From assembly GCA_934754975.1 (NCBI GenBank), contig CAKVKI010000029.1, positions 1 to 16,110 on the forward strand: DNA of 16,110 nucleotides. The letters run 5' to 3'. Both the position numbers and the translations under genes were made by a program. Origin of the DNA: an uncultured Alistipes sp. Lineage in GTDB: Bacteria > Bacteroidota > Bacteroidia > Bacteroidales > Rikenellaceae. Position 1 is the first letter of the stretch; the number at the start of each line of letters is the position of its first letter. The notes beneath the pieces are model-generated. The model was not told the DNA's origin. It did not search any database and saw only the letters and a list, made by a program, of their open reading frames with translations. Shown piece by piece: positions 5,873-14,291 of this stretch.

Positions 5873-6838
5873 TCAGAGTTTTATGTCGTAAATCTGGATC
5901 ACGCCCTGCAGTTTGCCGGTTTCGTCGGTCACGAGCAGCGAGGTGACCTTGTTGCGGGTCATCATCTTCTCGGCTTCGATCAGCTTCTTGTCTGCAGAGA
6001 TCGTCTTCGGGTTCGGCGTGGCGATATCGGCGGCCTTGATGTTGAAGAATTCGGCGCGGCGGCGTTCCATGGCGCGGCGCACGTCGCCGTCGGTCACGAT
6101 ACCCTCGATGCGGTCGCCGTCGCAGATGATGATAAGTCCCAGTCCCCCCTTGCTGATGGCGTGGATCATGTCCGTCGCCGAGCAGTCGGGCGCCACGACC
6201 GGAAGATCGTGCGAACGCATCACGTTGCCGACGGTCATCAGCAGGCGGCGTCCGAGGCTTCCGCCCGGATGCAGGCGTGCGAAATCTACGCTCGTAAAGC
6301 CCCGCATCTGCATCAGCGACACGGCCAGCGCATCGCCCATGGCGATCTGCGCCGTGGTCGAGGTCGTCGGCGCGAGATGCAGGATACAGGCTTCCTCTTC
6401 GACCCCCACATCGAGATGCACGTCGGAATTCTTGGCCAGTGCGGACTCCGGATTACCGGTCATCGAAATCAGTTTGTTGCCGTTGGAGTGGATGAAAGGC
6501 ACGATTTTCAGGATTTCGTCGGTCTCGCCCGAATAGGAGAGCGCCAGCACGATATCGTCCTTCGAAATCATACCCAGATCGCCGTGAAAGGCTTCGCCGG
6601 GATGCAGGAAGAAGCTGGGCGTACCGGTCGAGGCGAGCGTCGCGGCGATTTTGCGCCCCACCAGTCCCGACTTGCCCATGCCTGTAACAATACATTTACC
6701 CTGCCCCGAAAGGATCAGTTCGACGGCGTCGGCGAAATGATCGCCTAACGTCTCCTTCATGCGCTTGAGCGCCAGCAGTTCGGTGTTGATCGCCTTGCGG
6801 GCCAGATCGAGGATCTGGGCTTTTGTGGTATCGGTCAT
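5873..6838 (-). CDS. kdsD: Arabinose-5-phosphate isomerase (KdsD/KpsF type, SIS + two CBS domains)
   Basis: A 321-residue cytoplasmic enzyme converting D-ribulose 5-phosphate to D-arabinose 5-phosphate, the first committed step of Kdo synthesis. The SIS domain (about 35-185) carries VTGMGKSG (51-58), the PSFFLHPGEAFHGDLG stretch (74-89), SYSGETDE (101-108) and LHPGG (189-193). Residues equivalent to E. coli KdsD Lys59, Glu111, Glu152 and His193 are Lys56, Glu108, Glu149 and His190, all present with a constant offset of three. Two CBS domains follow (about 205-260 and 270-321). The start codon overlaps the kdsA stop by one base (TAATG), so the two are translationally coupled. KpsF and GutQ paralogues share this architecture; the neighbouring kdsA and kdsB favour the lipopolysaccharide role. 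Confidence 0.94.
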   Translation of the reverse strand: MTDTTKAQILDLARKAINTELLALKRMKETLGDHFADAVELILSGQGKCIVTGMGKSGLVGRKIAATLASTGTPSFFLHPGEAFHGDLGMISKDDIVLALSYSGETDEILKIVPFIHSNGNKLISMTGNPESALAKNSDVHLDVGVEEEACILHLAPTTSTTAQIAMGDALAVSLMQMRGFTSVDFARLHPGGSLGRRLLMTVGNVMRSHDLPVVAPDCSATDMIHAISKGGLGLIIICDGDRIEGIVTDGDVRRAMERRRAEFFNIKAADIATPNPKTISADKKLIEAEKMMTRNKVTSLLVTDETGKLQGVIQIYDIKL

Positions 6839-7590
6839 TATAGCAGGGTTTTAATAAGATTTTCCAATTCGTCGAGCTGCAGCATGTTCGGGCCGTCGCT
6901 CTTGGCATGGTCCGGATCGGGATGCACTTCGAAGAAGAAACCGTTGGCGCCGAAAGCCCGGGCGGCCTGCGCCATGGCGGGTACGAATTCGCGGTTGCCG
7001 CCCGTCTTGCCGCCCGCGGCGCCGGGACGCTGCACCGAGTGGGTGCAGTCCATCACCACGGTCGGGGCGATGCGCAGCATGTCCGCAATATTGCGGAAAT
7101 CGACCACGAGGTTGTTGTATCCGTAGATATTGCCGCGTTCGGTGAGCCATATCTCCGAAGCGCCCGCGTCACGGGCCTTTTCGAAAGGATAGAGCATATC
7201 GGCGCCCGACAGGAACTGCGCCTTCTTGATATTCACCGTTTTGCCGGTTTTCGCCGCAGCGGTCAGCAGGTCGGTCTGGCGGCAGAGGAACGCGGGAATC
7301 TGGATCACGTCGACCACTTCGCCCACGGGCGCGGCCTGCCACGACTCATGGATGTCGGTCAGCAGTTTCAGCCCCCACTTCGCACGCACGCCGGCGAGCA
7401 TCTGCAACCCCTTTTCGAGTCCGGGTCCCCGGAACGACGAGATCGAAGTGCGGTTGGCCTTGTCGAACGACGCCTTGAAGATAATGTCGGTGCCGAGTCT
7501 CTCGTTGATCGCAGCGAGACGCTGCGCCACGGTGTCGAGCAGTTCGGCAGACTCGATGACGCACGGTCCGGCGATAAATTTTACCTCCAT
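6838..7590 (-). CDS. kdsA: 3-deoxy-8-phosphooctulonate synthase (Kdo-8-phosphate synthase)
   Basis: A 250-residue cytoplasmic enzyme that condenses phosphoenolpyruvate with arabinose 5-phosphate to give Kdo 8-phosphate. Family motifs are FIAGPCVIES (5-14), FKASFDKANRTS (38-49), FRGPGLE (53-59), the PAFLCRQTDLL stretch (99-109) and EVHPDPDHAKSDGP (221-234). Cys10, His184, Glu221 and Asp232 match the metal ligands of the Aquifex enzyme (Cys11, His185, Glu222, Asp233). This is therefore the metal-dependent class; E. coli has Asn at the Cys position. ATG 7590 is preferred to a TTG at 7599, because homologues start within a few residues of the first strand. The stop overlaps the isomerase start. 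It is shorter than E. coli KdsA (284) at both ends. Confidence 0.95.
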   Translation of the reverse strand: MEVKFIAGPCVIESAELLDTVAQRLAAINERLGTDIIFKASFDKANRTSISSFRGPGLEKGLQMLAGVRAKWGLKLLTDIHESWQAAPVGEVVDVIQIPAFLCRQTDLLTAAAKTGKTVNIKKAQFLSGADMLYPFEKARDAGASEIWLTERGNIYGYNNLVVDFRNIADMLRIAPTVVMDCTHSVQRPGAAGGKTGGNREFVPAMAQAARAFGANGFFFEVHPDPDHAKSDGPNMLQLDELENLIKTLL

Positions 7591-7612
7591 AAAACTCAAT
7601 TATAAAGTTAAG

Positions 7613-7669
7613 AATTAAAAAGTTAAGAATCTACGGGCGGCAAAACAGCCGGATTCCTGCTTTTTAATT
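7613..7669 (-). other. Nested hairpin between kdsB and kdsA
   Basis: The 81-bp kdsB-kdsA gap contains a 10-bp perfect outer repeat (AATTAAAAAG at 7613-7622, CTTTTTAATT at 7660-7669). Inside it are GAATC/GATTC (7627-7631, 7652-7656) and CGGC/GCCG (7638-7641, 7648-7651) around an AAAACA loop. On the transcribed minus strand the inner hairpin is followed by a T-rich tail, so it could act as a partial terminator or an RNA processing site. A 12-bp direct repeat, AAAGTTAAGAAT, occurs at 7604-7615 and 7619-7630. Confidence 0.5.
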
Positions 7670-7671
7670 TT

Positions 7672-8427
7672 TCATTTTCCATTCTTAATCAAGAAAGCTT
7701 CGGCTTTCTCCAGGTCTTCGGGCGTGTCGATGCCGATGGTTTCGACATCGGTAATGCCCACGCCGATCTTATAGCCGTTCTCCAGCCAGCGGAGCTGTTC
7801 GAGCGACTCGGCTTTTTCGAGCGCGGACTGCGGCAGGGCCGTAACGGCGCGCAGGACCTCCGTGCGGAACGCATAGAGACCGATATGCTTGTAGAACGTA
7901 TGGCGGGCCAGCCACTCCGACCGTTCGACGCCCCGCAGGTAGGGAATCACCGAACGCGAGAAATAGAGGGCGCGCGACTGCGCATCGAGTACCACTTTCG
8001 GGGAGTTGGGATTTTCGAGGGCTTCGGGACCGTCCGTCGCGGCAAAAGGCTTGACCAGCGTGGCGATATCGGTCGCCGGGTCGTCGAAGCAGCGTTTCAC
8101 GGCTTCCAGCTGCGAGGCCCGGATAAAAGGCTCGTCGCCCTGCACGTTCACCACCACGTCGCAGGCCTTTCCCTGTTTGAGATAGGCTTCCCAGCAACGG
8201 TCGGTGCCGCTTTTGTGGTCCGGCGAAGTCATCTCGGCCCTGCCGCCGAAAGCGAGTACGGCGTTGTAGATACGCTCGTCGTCGGTGGCGACCACGGCAT
8301 CGTCCAATACGCCCGCCACCTGTTCGTAAACGCGCTGAATGACGGGCTTGCCGCCCAGCATCGCCAGCGGTTTGCCCGGAAAGCGCGTCGAGGCGTAACG
8401 CGCCGGTATGATTGCGATAAATTTCAT
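7672..8427 (-). CDS. kdsB: 3-deoxy-manno-octulosonate cytidylyltransferase (CMP-Kdo synthetase)
   Basis: A 251-residue cytoplasmic enzyme that activates Kdo with CTP to give CMP-Kdo, the donor for the lipopolysaccharide inner core. The nucleotide-binding start [16 protein letters not shown] (6-21) is diagnostic. [10 protein letters not shown] (93-102) carries the magnesium ligand Asp98 (E. coli Asp100), and [11 protein letters not shown] (232-242) carries Asp234 (E. coli Asp235). The length is normal for the family. ATG 8427 is the only sensible start, since the first strand begins at residue 2. The last five residues (IKNGK) and the stop fall in an AT-rich low-complexity stretch that continues into the intergenic region. 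It is separated from lon by a strong terminator, so it probably begins the kdsB-kdsA-kdsD-yciI-GH97 unit. Confidence 0.95.
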   Translation of the reverse strand: MKFIAIIPARYASTRFPGKPLAMLGGKPVIQRVYEQVAGVLDDAVVATDDERIYNAVLAFGGRAEMTSPDHKSGTDRCWEAYLKQGKACDVVVNVQGDEPFIRASQLEAVKRCFDDPATDIATLVKPFAATDGPEALENPNSPKVVLDAQSRALYFSRSVIPYLRGVERSEWLARHTFYKHIGLYAFRTEVLRAVTALPQSALEKAESLEQLRWLENGYKIGVGITDVETIGIDTPEDLEKAEAFLIKNGK

Positions 8428-8447
8428 CGTCTTCGTTATTTAGCCCT

Positions 8448-8496
8448 AAAAATAAAAAGTAAAAGGTGAAAATCAAAACTTTTCACCTTTTACTTT
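8448..8496 (-). terminator. Intrinsic terminator after lon
   Basis: A 17-bp perfect stem (arms 8456-8472 and 8480-8496, AAAGTAAAAGGTGAAAA and its complement) has a seven-base loop. Read on the minus strand it is followed by a T-rich run (complement of 8448-8458). It starts 10 bp past the lon stop and separates lon from kdsB. Confidence 0.85.
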
Positions 8497-8506
8497 CATC
8501 GTTGCT

Positions 8507-10936
8507 TTATACTAACGCCAATTTCAGCACCTCTTCGTTGGTCTTCACGTAATGGAACGTCAGTCCTTCGACGTACTCGGGTTTGATCTCGGCGATGTCC
8601 TTGCGGTTCTCCTCCGAAAGGATCAGTTCGGTGATACCGGCGCGCTTGGCCGCCAGAATCTTCTCCCGAACGCCGCCCACGGGCATTACGCGGCCGCGGA
8701 GGGTCGTTTCTCCCGTCATGGCGATACGCTCCCTGACCTTGCGTCCGGTGTAGGTCGAGACGATCGAAGTCACCATCGTAATACCGGCCGAGGGACCGTC
8801 TTTCGGAATCGCCCCCTCCGGCACGTGGATATTGATGTCGTTCTTTTCGAACGCCGACGCGTCGATTCCCAGTTCCGCGTGGTGGGCCATCACCCACTCG
8901 TGGGCGATGGTCGCCGACTCCTTCATCACATCGCCCAGATTACCCGTCAGGCTGACTTTGCCCTTGCCGGGGGTCAGCACCGATTCGATGTAAAGGATGT
9001 CGCCGCCGACCTCGGTCCACGCAAGGCCCGTCACAACGCCCGTCATGCCGCCCACCTCGTACTCCTCGCGGAGGAATTTGGGCATGCCGAGAATCTTCTC
9101 GACATCCTTGGCCGAAATCTCGGGCGCGAAGGCTTCTTCGAAAGCGATCTGCTTGGCGCGGGCGCGGGCGATCTTGGCCAGCAGTTTGTCGAGCGAACGC
9201 ACGCCCGATTCGCGGGTATAGCCGGAGATGACGCCCTCGACGATTTCGGGCGTCATCGCGAGTTCCTGCTCCTTGATGCCGTGGGCCTCGCGCTGCTTGG
9301 GCAGCAGGTGGTCCAGGGCGATGCGGATCTTCTCTTCGACCAGATAGCCCGGAATGTTGATCATCTCCATACGGTCGCGCAGGGCCGGGGCGATATTGGC
9401 TACATTGTTGGCCGTAGCGATAAAGAGTACCTTCGACAGGTCGTATTCCATGTCGATGTAGTTGTCGTGGAAGGTGGTGTTCTGTTCCGGATCAAGCACT
9501 TCGAGCAATGCACTCGACGGGTCGCCGTGGTTCGAAACGGTCACCTTGTCCACCTCGTCGAGAATAATCACGGGATTCGAAGAACCGCACCGCTTGATGG
9601 TCTGGATAATCCGGCCCGGCATGGCCCCGATGTAGGTACGGCGGTGTCCGCGAATCTCGGACTCGTCGTGCAGGCCGCCCAGCGAGATACGGCCGAACTT
9701 GCGGCCCAATGCCGCCGCGACCGACTTGCCCAGCGAAGTCTTGCCGACTCCCGGGGGACCGTACAGGCAGAGGATCGGCGACTTGAGGTCGCCTTTGAGC
9801 TTGATGACGGCCAGATGTTCCAGAATACGCTCCTTCACCTCGTCCAGGCCGAAATGGTCGTGGTCGAGCTGTTCACGGGCGCACTTGAGGTCGAGATTGT
9901 CCTTGGTCGTGTCGTTCCACGGCAGTTCCAGCAGCAGCTGCAGATAGGTCATCTGCACCGAATATTCGGCTACGGCGGGATTCAGCCGCTCGACTTTCTG
10001 CAGCTCCTTCTCGAAGGTCTCGCCGACCTCCTTGGGCCAGTTCTTCTTCTTGGCCTCCTCGCGCATCTTCTCGATGTCGGCGTCGGCGCCGTCGCCCAGC
10101 TCGTCCTGGATCGTGCGCATCTGCTGCTGGAGGTAGTAGTCGCGCTGCTGCTTGTCGATCTCCTGCTTCACACGCTCCTGAATCTGATTTTTCAGCTCGG
10201 CCAGCTGTTGTTCGCGGATCAGTATTTCGAGCAGTTTGCGGGCGCGGGCCAGCAGGCCGGGGGCTTCCAGCAGCGACTGGCGGTCCTCGTCCGTCAGCTC
10301 CATGTTCGAACAGATGAAGTTAATGATGCCGCGCTTGGAGTCGATGTTCTTAATGGCGAACGCCGCCTCCTTGGGCATCGACGGCGAGACGTTGATGATA
10401 TTGAGCGCCACGTCGCGGATCGAATCCACGAGGGCCTCGAACTCGATGCTCTTCAGGTCGGGCGTAGTGTCGCGCAAGGCGGTCACCCGGGCCCGGAAAT
10501 AAGGCTCGGTGGTAATATATTCGCGGATTTCGACCTTCTCCAGGCCGTTCAGGATCACCGTAAGGTTGCCGTTGGGCATTTCGAGAATCTTGATGATGCG
10601 CGCCGCGGTGCCGACCTTGTACATGTCGTCCGGCGCAGGGTCTTCGACGTCGCTTTCGCGCTGCAGCACGGCGCCCAGAATACCGCCTTCGGCATTCACG
10701 GCGCGCACCAGACTGATGCTCTTGTCGCGGCCCACCGTAATGGGGGTGATAGCGCCGGGAAAGAGTACGGAACTGCGCAGCGTAAGAATCGGAATGATCT
10801 CGGGAACCTCCACCTCTTCAACAACTTCGTCGCTGCCCGTCACGATGGGAATTACACGGTGGTTGCCGTCGAGCAGTTCGGGGAGCAGGTTTACGTCGTC
10901 GATTTCGATTGTCTCTATTTTATCTTTTTTACTCAT
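8507..10936 (-). CDS. lon: ATP-dependent serine protease Lon
   Basis: An 809-residue cytoplasmic AAA+ protease (LonA type) that degrades misfolded and regulatory proteins as a hexamer. The N-terminal substrate-binding domain (about 44-250) leads through a coiled coil rich in Q, E and K (about 240-310) to the AAA+ module. That module has Walker A GPPGVGKT (393-400) and Walker [10 protein letters not shown] (456-464). The C-terminal protease domain has the catalytic Ser716 in PKDGPSAG and Lys759 in PVGGVREKI; the 43-residue spacing equals that of E. coli Ser679/Lys722. The acidic N-terminal extension (about residues 1-43) is longer than in E. coli (784 residues in all). ATG 10936 lies about 21 bp from a -7 promoter match. 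The gene has its own terminator. It is divergent from valS. Confidence 0.97.
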   Translation of the reverse strand: MSKKDKIETIEIDDVNLLPELLDGNHRVIPIVTGSDEVVEEVEVPEIIPILTLRSSVLFPGAITPITVGRDKSISLVRAVNAEGGILGAVLQRESDVEDPAPDDMYKVGTAARIIKILEMPNGNLTVILNGLEKVEIREYITTEPYFRARVTALRDTTPDLKSIEFEALVDSIRDVALNIINVSPSMPKEAAFAIKNIDSKRGIINFICSNMELTDEDRQSLLEAPGLLARARKLLEILIREQQLAELKNQIQERVKQEIDKQQRDYYLQQQMRTIQDELGDGADADIEKMREEAKKKNWPKEVGETFEKELQKVERLNPAVAEYSVQMTYLQLLLELPWNDTTKDNLDLKCAREQLDHDHFGLDEVKERILEHLAVIKLKGDLKSPILCLYGPPGVGKTSLGKSVAAALGRKFGRISLGGLHDESEIRGHRRTYIGAMPGRIIQTIKRCGSSNPVIILDEVDKVTVSNHGDPSSALLEVLDPEQNTTFHDNYIDMEYDLSKVLFIATANNVANIAPALRDRMEMINIPGYLVEEKIRIALDHLLPKQREAHGIKEQELAMTPEIVEGVISGYTRESGVRSLDKLLAKIARARAKQIAFEEAFAPEISAKDVEKILGMPKFLREEYEVGGMTGVVTGLAWTEVGGDILYIESVLTPGKGKVSLTGNLGDVMKESATIAHEWVMAHHAELGIDASAFEKNDINIHVPEGAIPKDGPSAGITMVTSIVSTYTGRKVRERIAMTGETTLRGRVMPVGGVREKILAAKRAGITELILSEENRKDIAEIKPEYVEGLTFHYVKTNEEVLKLALV

Positions 10937-10957
10937 AGTTTACAATATATAATGTTG

Positions 10958-10965
10958 CAAAGGTA
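10958..10965 (-). promoter_or_regulatory. Candidate -7 promoter element for lon
   Basis: TACCTTTG on the minus strand matches the Bacteroidota -7 consensus TAnnTTTG exactly. It ends 21 bases before the lon ATG, giving a leader of roughly 15 bases. No good TTTG is visible at the expected -33 position. No heat-shock-type inverted repeat is visible. Confidence 0.55.
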
Positions 10966-10989
10966 ACGATTTTTTAGTCATATTTATTT

Positions 10990-11017
10990 TATCTTTGACA
11001 GAATGTTAATAACTTTG
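10990..11017 (+). promoter_or_regulatory. Two candidate -7 promoter elements for valS
   Basis: TATCTTTG (10990-10997) and TAACTTTG (11010-11017) both match TAnnTTTG. The downstream one would give a leader of about 30 bases before the valS ATG. Neither has a TTTG 19-21 bases upstream, so which one is used cannot be told from sequence. The TTTG of the first lies only 12 bases from the second. Confidence 0.55.
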
Positions 11018-11052
11018 CGGGTCAAACAACGAAGTAAAACAATTTCACCCCT

Positions 11053-13680
11053 ATGCAAATCGCAGATAAATATTCGCCGCAGGAGATCGAGTCGAAATGG
11101 TACGACTACTGGATCGAAAACCGCCTGTTTCACTCGGAACCCGATGAACGCGAACCCTATACGATCGTAATTCCTCCCCCCAACGTAACGGGCATGCTCC
11201 ACATGGGGCACATGCTCAACAACACGCTGCAGGACGTGCTGATCCGCCGCGCCCGCATGTCGGGCAGGAACGCCTGCTGGGTGCCGGGCATGGACCACGC
11301 GTCGATCGCCACCGAAGCCAAAGTCGTAGCGATGCTCCACGAGAAAGGCATCGAAAAATCGTCGCTCTCGCGTGAGAAATTCCTCGAATACGCTTGGGAA
11401 TGGAAGGAAAAGTACGGCGGCATGATCCTCAAACAGCTGCGCAAACTGGGCGCCTCGTGCGACTGGGAGCGGACCTGCTTCACGATGGACGAGCCCCGCA
11501 CCGAGAGCGTCATCAAAGTCTTCTGCGACCTGTTCGAAAAAGGCAAAGTTTACCGCGGCGTACGCATGGTAAACTGGGACCCCGCGGCAAAAACGGCGCT
11601 TTCGGACGAAGAGGTGATCTTCAAGGAGTCGCACGGCAAACTCTACTACCTGCGTTACAGGGTCGAAGGCACGGACAAGGCGATCATCGTCGCCACGACG
11701 CGCCCCGAAACCATTCTGGGCGACACGGCGCTGTGCGTCAATCCCAACGACCCGCGTTACGGTTCTCTGCCGGCCGATGCGCGCGTCATCGTGCCGCTGG
11801 TGAACCGTTCGATCCCGGTGATCCGCGACGAATACGTCGATATCGAATTCGGTACGGGCGCGCTGAAAGTCACCCCGGCGCACGACGTGAACGACTACAT
11901 GCTGGGCGAAAAATACGGTCTCGAAACGATCGACATCTTCAACGACGACGGCACGATCAACGATAAGGTCGGCATGTACGTCGGCATGGACCGTTTCGAC
12001 GTCCGCAAACAGATCGAGGAGGACCTCGCCGCGGCGGACCTGCTCGAAAAGACCGAGGACTACACCAACAACGTGGGATACTCGGAGCGCACGGGCGTAG
12101 CCATCGAGCCGAAACTCTCGATGCAGTGGTTCCTCTCGATGGAGGAGCTGGCCCGGCCCGCGACCAAAGCCGTCCTGGAGGACACGATCCGCTTCGTGCC
12201 CGAGAAATACAAGAACACCTACCGTCACTGGATGGAGAACATCAAGGACTGGTGTATCTCGCGCCAGCTGTGGTGGGGACAGCGGATTCCGGCCTACTAC
12301 CTGCCCAAAGGCGGTTACGTGGTGGCTCCGACGGCCGAAGAGGCGCTCGAAAAGGCGCGTGCGAAGGCCGGCGACGACTCGCTGCAACTGAGCGACCTGC
12401 GTCAGGACGAGGACGTGCTGGACACCTGGTTCTCGTCGTGGCTGTGGCCCATCTCGGTGTTCGACGGCATCCGCTTCCCGGACAACAGGGAGATCAACTA
12501 TTACTACCCCACCAACGATCTGGTGACGGGTCCCGACATCATCTTCTTCTGGGTGGCCCGCATGATTATGGCGGGGTACGAATACCGCGGTGAAAAGCCC
12601 TTCGGCAATGTTTACTTCACGGGCATCGTCCGCGACAAACTCGGCCGCAAGATGTCGAAACAGCTGGGCAACTCGCCCGACCCGCTGGACCTGATCGCCA
12701 AATACGGCGCCGACGGCATGCGTATGGCGATGCTGATTTCGTCGTCGGCCGGCAACGACGTAATGTTCGACGAGGCGCTCTGCGAGCAGGGCCGCAACTT
12801 CGGCAACAAGATATGGAACGCCTACCGGCTGGTGAACGGCTGGTCGGCGGACGGCAAGGCCGCGCAGGACGACAACAACCGTCTGGCGGTCGAATGGTTC
12901 CGCCAGACGCTGAGCCGCGCACTGCGCCAGATCGCCGAGGACTTCAGGTCCTACCGCATTTCGGAAGCGTTCATGGCAGCCTACAAACTTTTCTGGGACG
13001 ACTTCAGCGGTCTCTACCTCGAAATGGTGAAACCCGCCTACGGACAGCCTATCGACGCGGAGACGTTCGCCGCGACGCGCAGATTCTTCGACGAACTGAT
13101 GCGCGTACTGCACCCCTTCATGCCGTTCGTGACGGAGGAGATCTGGCAGGACATCGCACCCCGCAGGGCAGGCGAGTCGATCACCGTGGCCCCGATGCCG
13201 CAGCCGGTCGAAGCCGACGAGAAACTGCTGGCCCGGTTCGAATTGGCTAAAGAGGTGATCTCCTCGGTGCGCAACGTACGCAACCAGAAGAACTTGCCGC
13301 AGAAGGAAGCACTGACGCTCAAGGTGATCGCCGACGAGAACTACCCCGCCGAATACGCTCCCGTAATGCAGAAAATGGCCAACCTGACGACGATCGAAAC
13401 CGTGACGGAGAAAGACCCGGCGGCATCGGCCTTCATCGTCAAGACGACCCAGTATTTCGTGCCGATGGCGGGCAAGATCGACGTCGAAGCCGAAATCGGG
13501 AAGTTGACGGAGGGGCTGGCCTACTACGAGGGATTCCTCGCAAGCGTCATGAAAAAGCTCTCGAACGAACGTTTCGTACAGTCGGCGCCCGAAAAGGTCG
13601 TGGCTAACGAGCGAGCCAAACAGGCGGACGCCGAAGCCAAAATCGCAGCCATCAAAGAGCAGCTGGGAGCGCTGAAATAA
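11053..13680 (+). CDS. valS: Valine--tRNA ligase
   Basis: An 875-residue class I aminoacyl-tRNA synthetase that charges tRNA-Val in the cytoplasm. The ATP-binding HIGH motif appears as HMGH (50-53) after PPPNVTGML, and the KMSKS motif as [12 protein letters not shown] (533-544). Between them lies the editing (CP1) domain, with [17 protein letters not shown] (about 216-232), which removes mischarged threonine. The anticodon-binding domain follows, and the last 60 or so residues form the coiled-coil arm typical of ValRS. The length is normal. ATG 11053 precedes the conserved [14 protein letters not shown] start. It heads a two-gene unit with rnhA, six bases downstream. No T-box-like leader is visible; the leader is too short for one. 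Confidence 0.97.
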   Translation: MQIADKYSPQEIESKWYDYWIENRLFHSEPDEREPYTIVIPPPNVTGMLHMGHMLNNTLQDVLIRRARMSGRNACWVPGMDHASIATEAKVVAMLHEKGIEKSSLSREKFLEYAWEWKEKYGGMILKQLRKLGASCDWERTCFTMDEPRTESVIKVFCDLFEKGKVYRGVRMVNWDPAAKTALSDEEVIFKESHGKLYYLRYRVEGTDKAIIVATTRPETILGDTALCVNPNDPRYGSLPADARVIVPLVNRSIPVIRDEYVDIEFGTGALKVTPAHDVNDYMLGEKYGLETIDIFNDDGTINDKVGMYVGMDRFDVRKQIEEDLAAADLLEKTEDYTNNVGYSERTGVAIEPKLSMQWFLSMEELARPATKAVLEDTIRFVPEKYKNTYRHWMENIKDWCISRQLWWGQRIPAYYLPKGGYVVAPTAEEALEKARAKAGDDSLQLSDLRQDEDVLDTWFSSWLWPISVFDGIRFPDNREINYYYPTNDLVTGPDIIFFWVARMIMAGYEYRGEKPFGNVYFTGIVRDKLGRKMSKQLGNSPDPLDLIAKYGADGMRMAMLISSSAGNDVMFDEALCEQGRNFGNKIWNAYRLVNGWSADGKAAQDDNNRLAVEWFRQTLSRALRQIAEDFRSYRISEAFMAAYKLFWDDFSGLYLEMVKPAYGQPIDAETFAATRRFFDELMRVLHPFMPFVTEEIWQDIAPRRAGESITVAPMPQPVEADEKLLARFELAKEVISSVRNVRNQKNLPQKEALTLKVIADENYPAEYAPVMQKMANLTTIETVTEKDPAASAFIVKTTQYFVPMAGKIDVEAEIGKLTEGLAYYEGFLASVMKKLSNERFVQSAPEKVVANERAKQADAEAKIAAIKEQLGALK

Positions 13681-13686
13681 TCCGGC

Positions 13687-14151
13687 GTGGCACAAATCAC
13701 CATATACACCGACGGCTCGGCCCTGGGAAATCCCGGGCCGGGCGGTTACGGCGCGGTGCTGCTTTCGGGCTGCCACCGCAAGGAACTTTCGCAGGGATTC
13801 CGCCTGACGACCAACAACCGCATGGAATTGATGGCCGTCTGCGCGGCGCTCGAAACGCTCAAGTTCGAGGGTTCGGACGTCACGGTCTATTCCGACTCGA
13901 AATACGTCGTGGACGCCGTGACGAAAGGCTGGGTGTTCGGCTGGGAGAAAAAACGGTTCGCCGGCAAGAAAAACCCCGACCTGTGGATGCGTTTCCTGCG
14001 CATATCCCGGCGCCACAACGTGAAGTTCGTGTGGGTCAAGGGCCACGCCGATACGGTCGAGAACAACCGCTGCGACCTACTGGCCGTAGCCGCCGCCAAC
14101 GACAAGGCGCATTTATTGGAAGACACTGGTTATGAGCCGGAAGAGAGGTGA
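13687..14151 (+). CDS. rnhA: Ribonuclease HI
   Basis: A 154-residue cytoplasmic enzyme that cleaves the RNA strand of RNA-DNA hybrids, removing primers and R-loops. The catalytic DEDD set is complete: Asp9 in YTDGS, Glu47 in NNRMEL, Asp70 in YSDSKY and Asp130 in NNRCDLLA, with His120 in VKGHAD. These match E. coli Asp10, Glu48, Asp70, Asp134 and His124. The basic protrusion that grips the hybrid is present ([16 protein letters not shown], 85-100). The start is GTG at 13687, six bases after the valS stop; no ATG exists near the first strand. The last 20 residues are a short acidic tail. Confidence 0.95.
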   Translation: MAQITIYTDGSALGNPGPGGYGAVLLSGCHRKELSQGFRLTTNNRMELMAVCAALETLKFEGSDVTVYSDSKYVVDAVTKGWVFGWEKKRFAGKKNPDLWMRFLRISRRHNVKFVWVKGHADTVENNRCDLLAVAAANDKAHLLEDTGYEPEER

Positions 14152-14190
14152 GCGGCAACGCCCGCCTCTTTTCCTTTTTCGGCCTTTTTT
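14144..14190 (+). terminator. Probable terminator of valS-rnhA, overlapping the rnhA stop codon
   Basis: AGAGG (14144-14148) pairs with CCTCT (14165-14169). An inner GCG/CGC stem has a GCAA loop, and a three-base internal loop separates the two. T-rich runs follow (14169-14179 and 14184-14191). The stem includes the TGA stop at 14149-14151. The rest of the 140-bp gap to the next gene holds only a candidate promoter. Confidence 0.6.
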
Positions 14191-14245
14191 TCTCCTAAAG
14201 TTCGCACTTTTGACGCTCGGAGTCCGATTTTATCATTATTATTCC

Positions 14246-14253
14246 TATCTTTG
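14246..14253 (+). promoter_or_regulatory. Candidate -7 promoter element for the ABC exporter
   Basis: TATCTTTG matches the Bacteroidota -7 consensus TAnnTTTG and lies 38 bases before the ATG at 14292. There is no convincing -33 TTTG at the usual distance; the nearest TTTG (14209-14212) is too far upstream. Confidence 0.5.
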
Positions 14254-14291
14254 TCCCGATTATCACCTAACCTGCAAATAATCCGCCCGTA

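Noticed and set aside
5582..6838. Capsule or sorbitol-operon isomerase (KpsF or GutQ) instead of KdsD
   Set aside because: There are no capsule export or sorbitol genes nearby, while kdsA overlaps the start codon and kdsB is next. The biochemical reaction would be the same in any case.
8552..10966. An 804-codon open frame on the + strand opposite lon
   Set aside because: The opposite strand encodes full-length Lon with all motifs. The antisense product is low-complexity and lacks any domain.
10937..11052. T-box or other riboswitch in the valS leader
   Set aside because: The leader from the likely start site is about 30 bases, far too short. T-boxes are also not expected in this phylum.
10984..14046. 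A 1020-codon open frame on the - strand opposite valS and most of rnhA
   Set aside because: It spans two well-identified genes and the intergenic promoter. Its composition is dominated by Arg, Val, His and Asp, as expected of antisense GC-rich frames.
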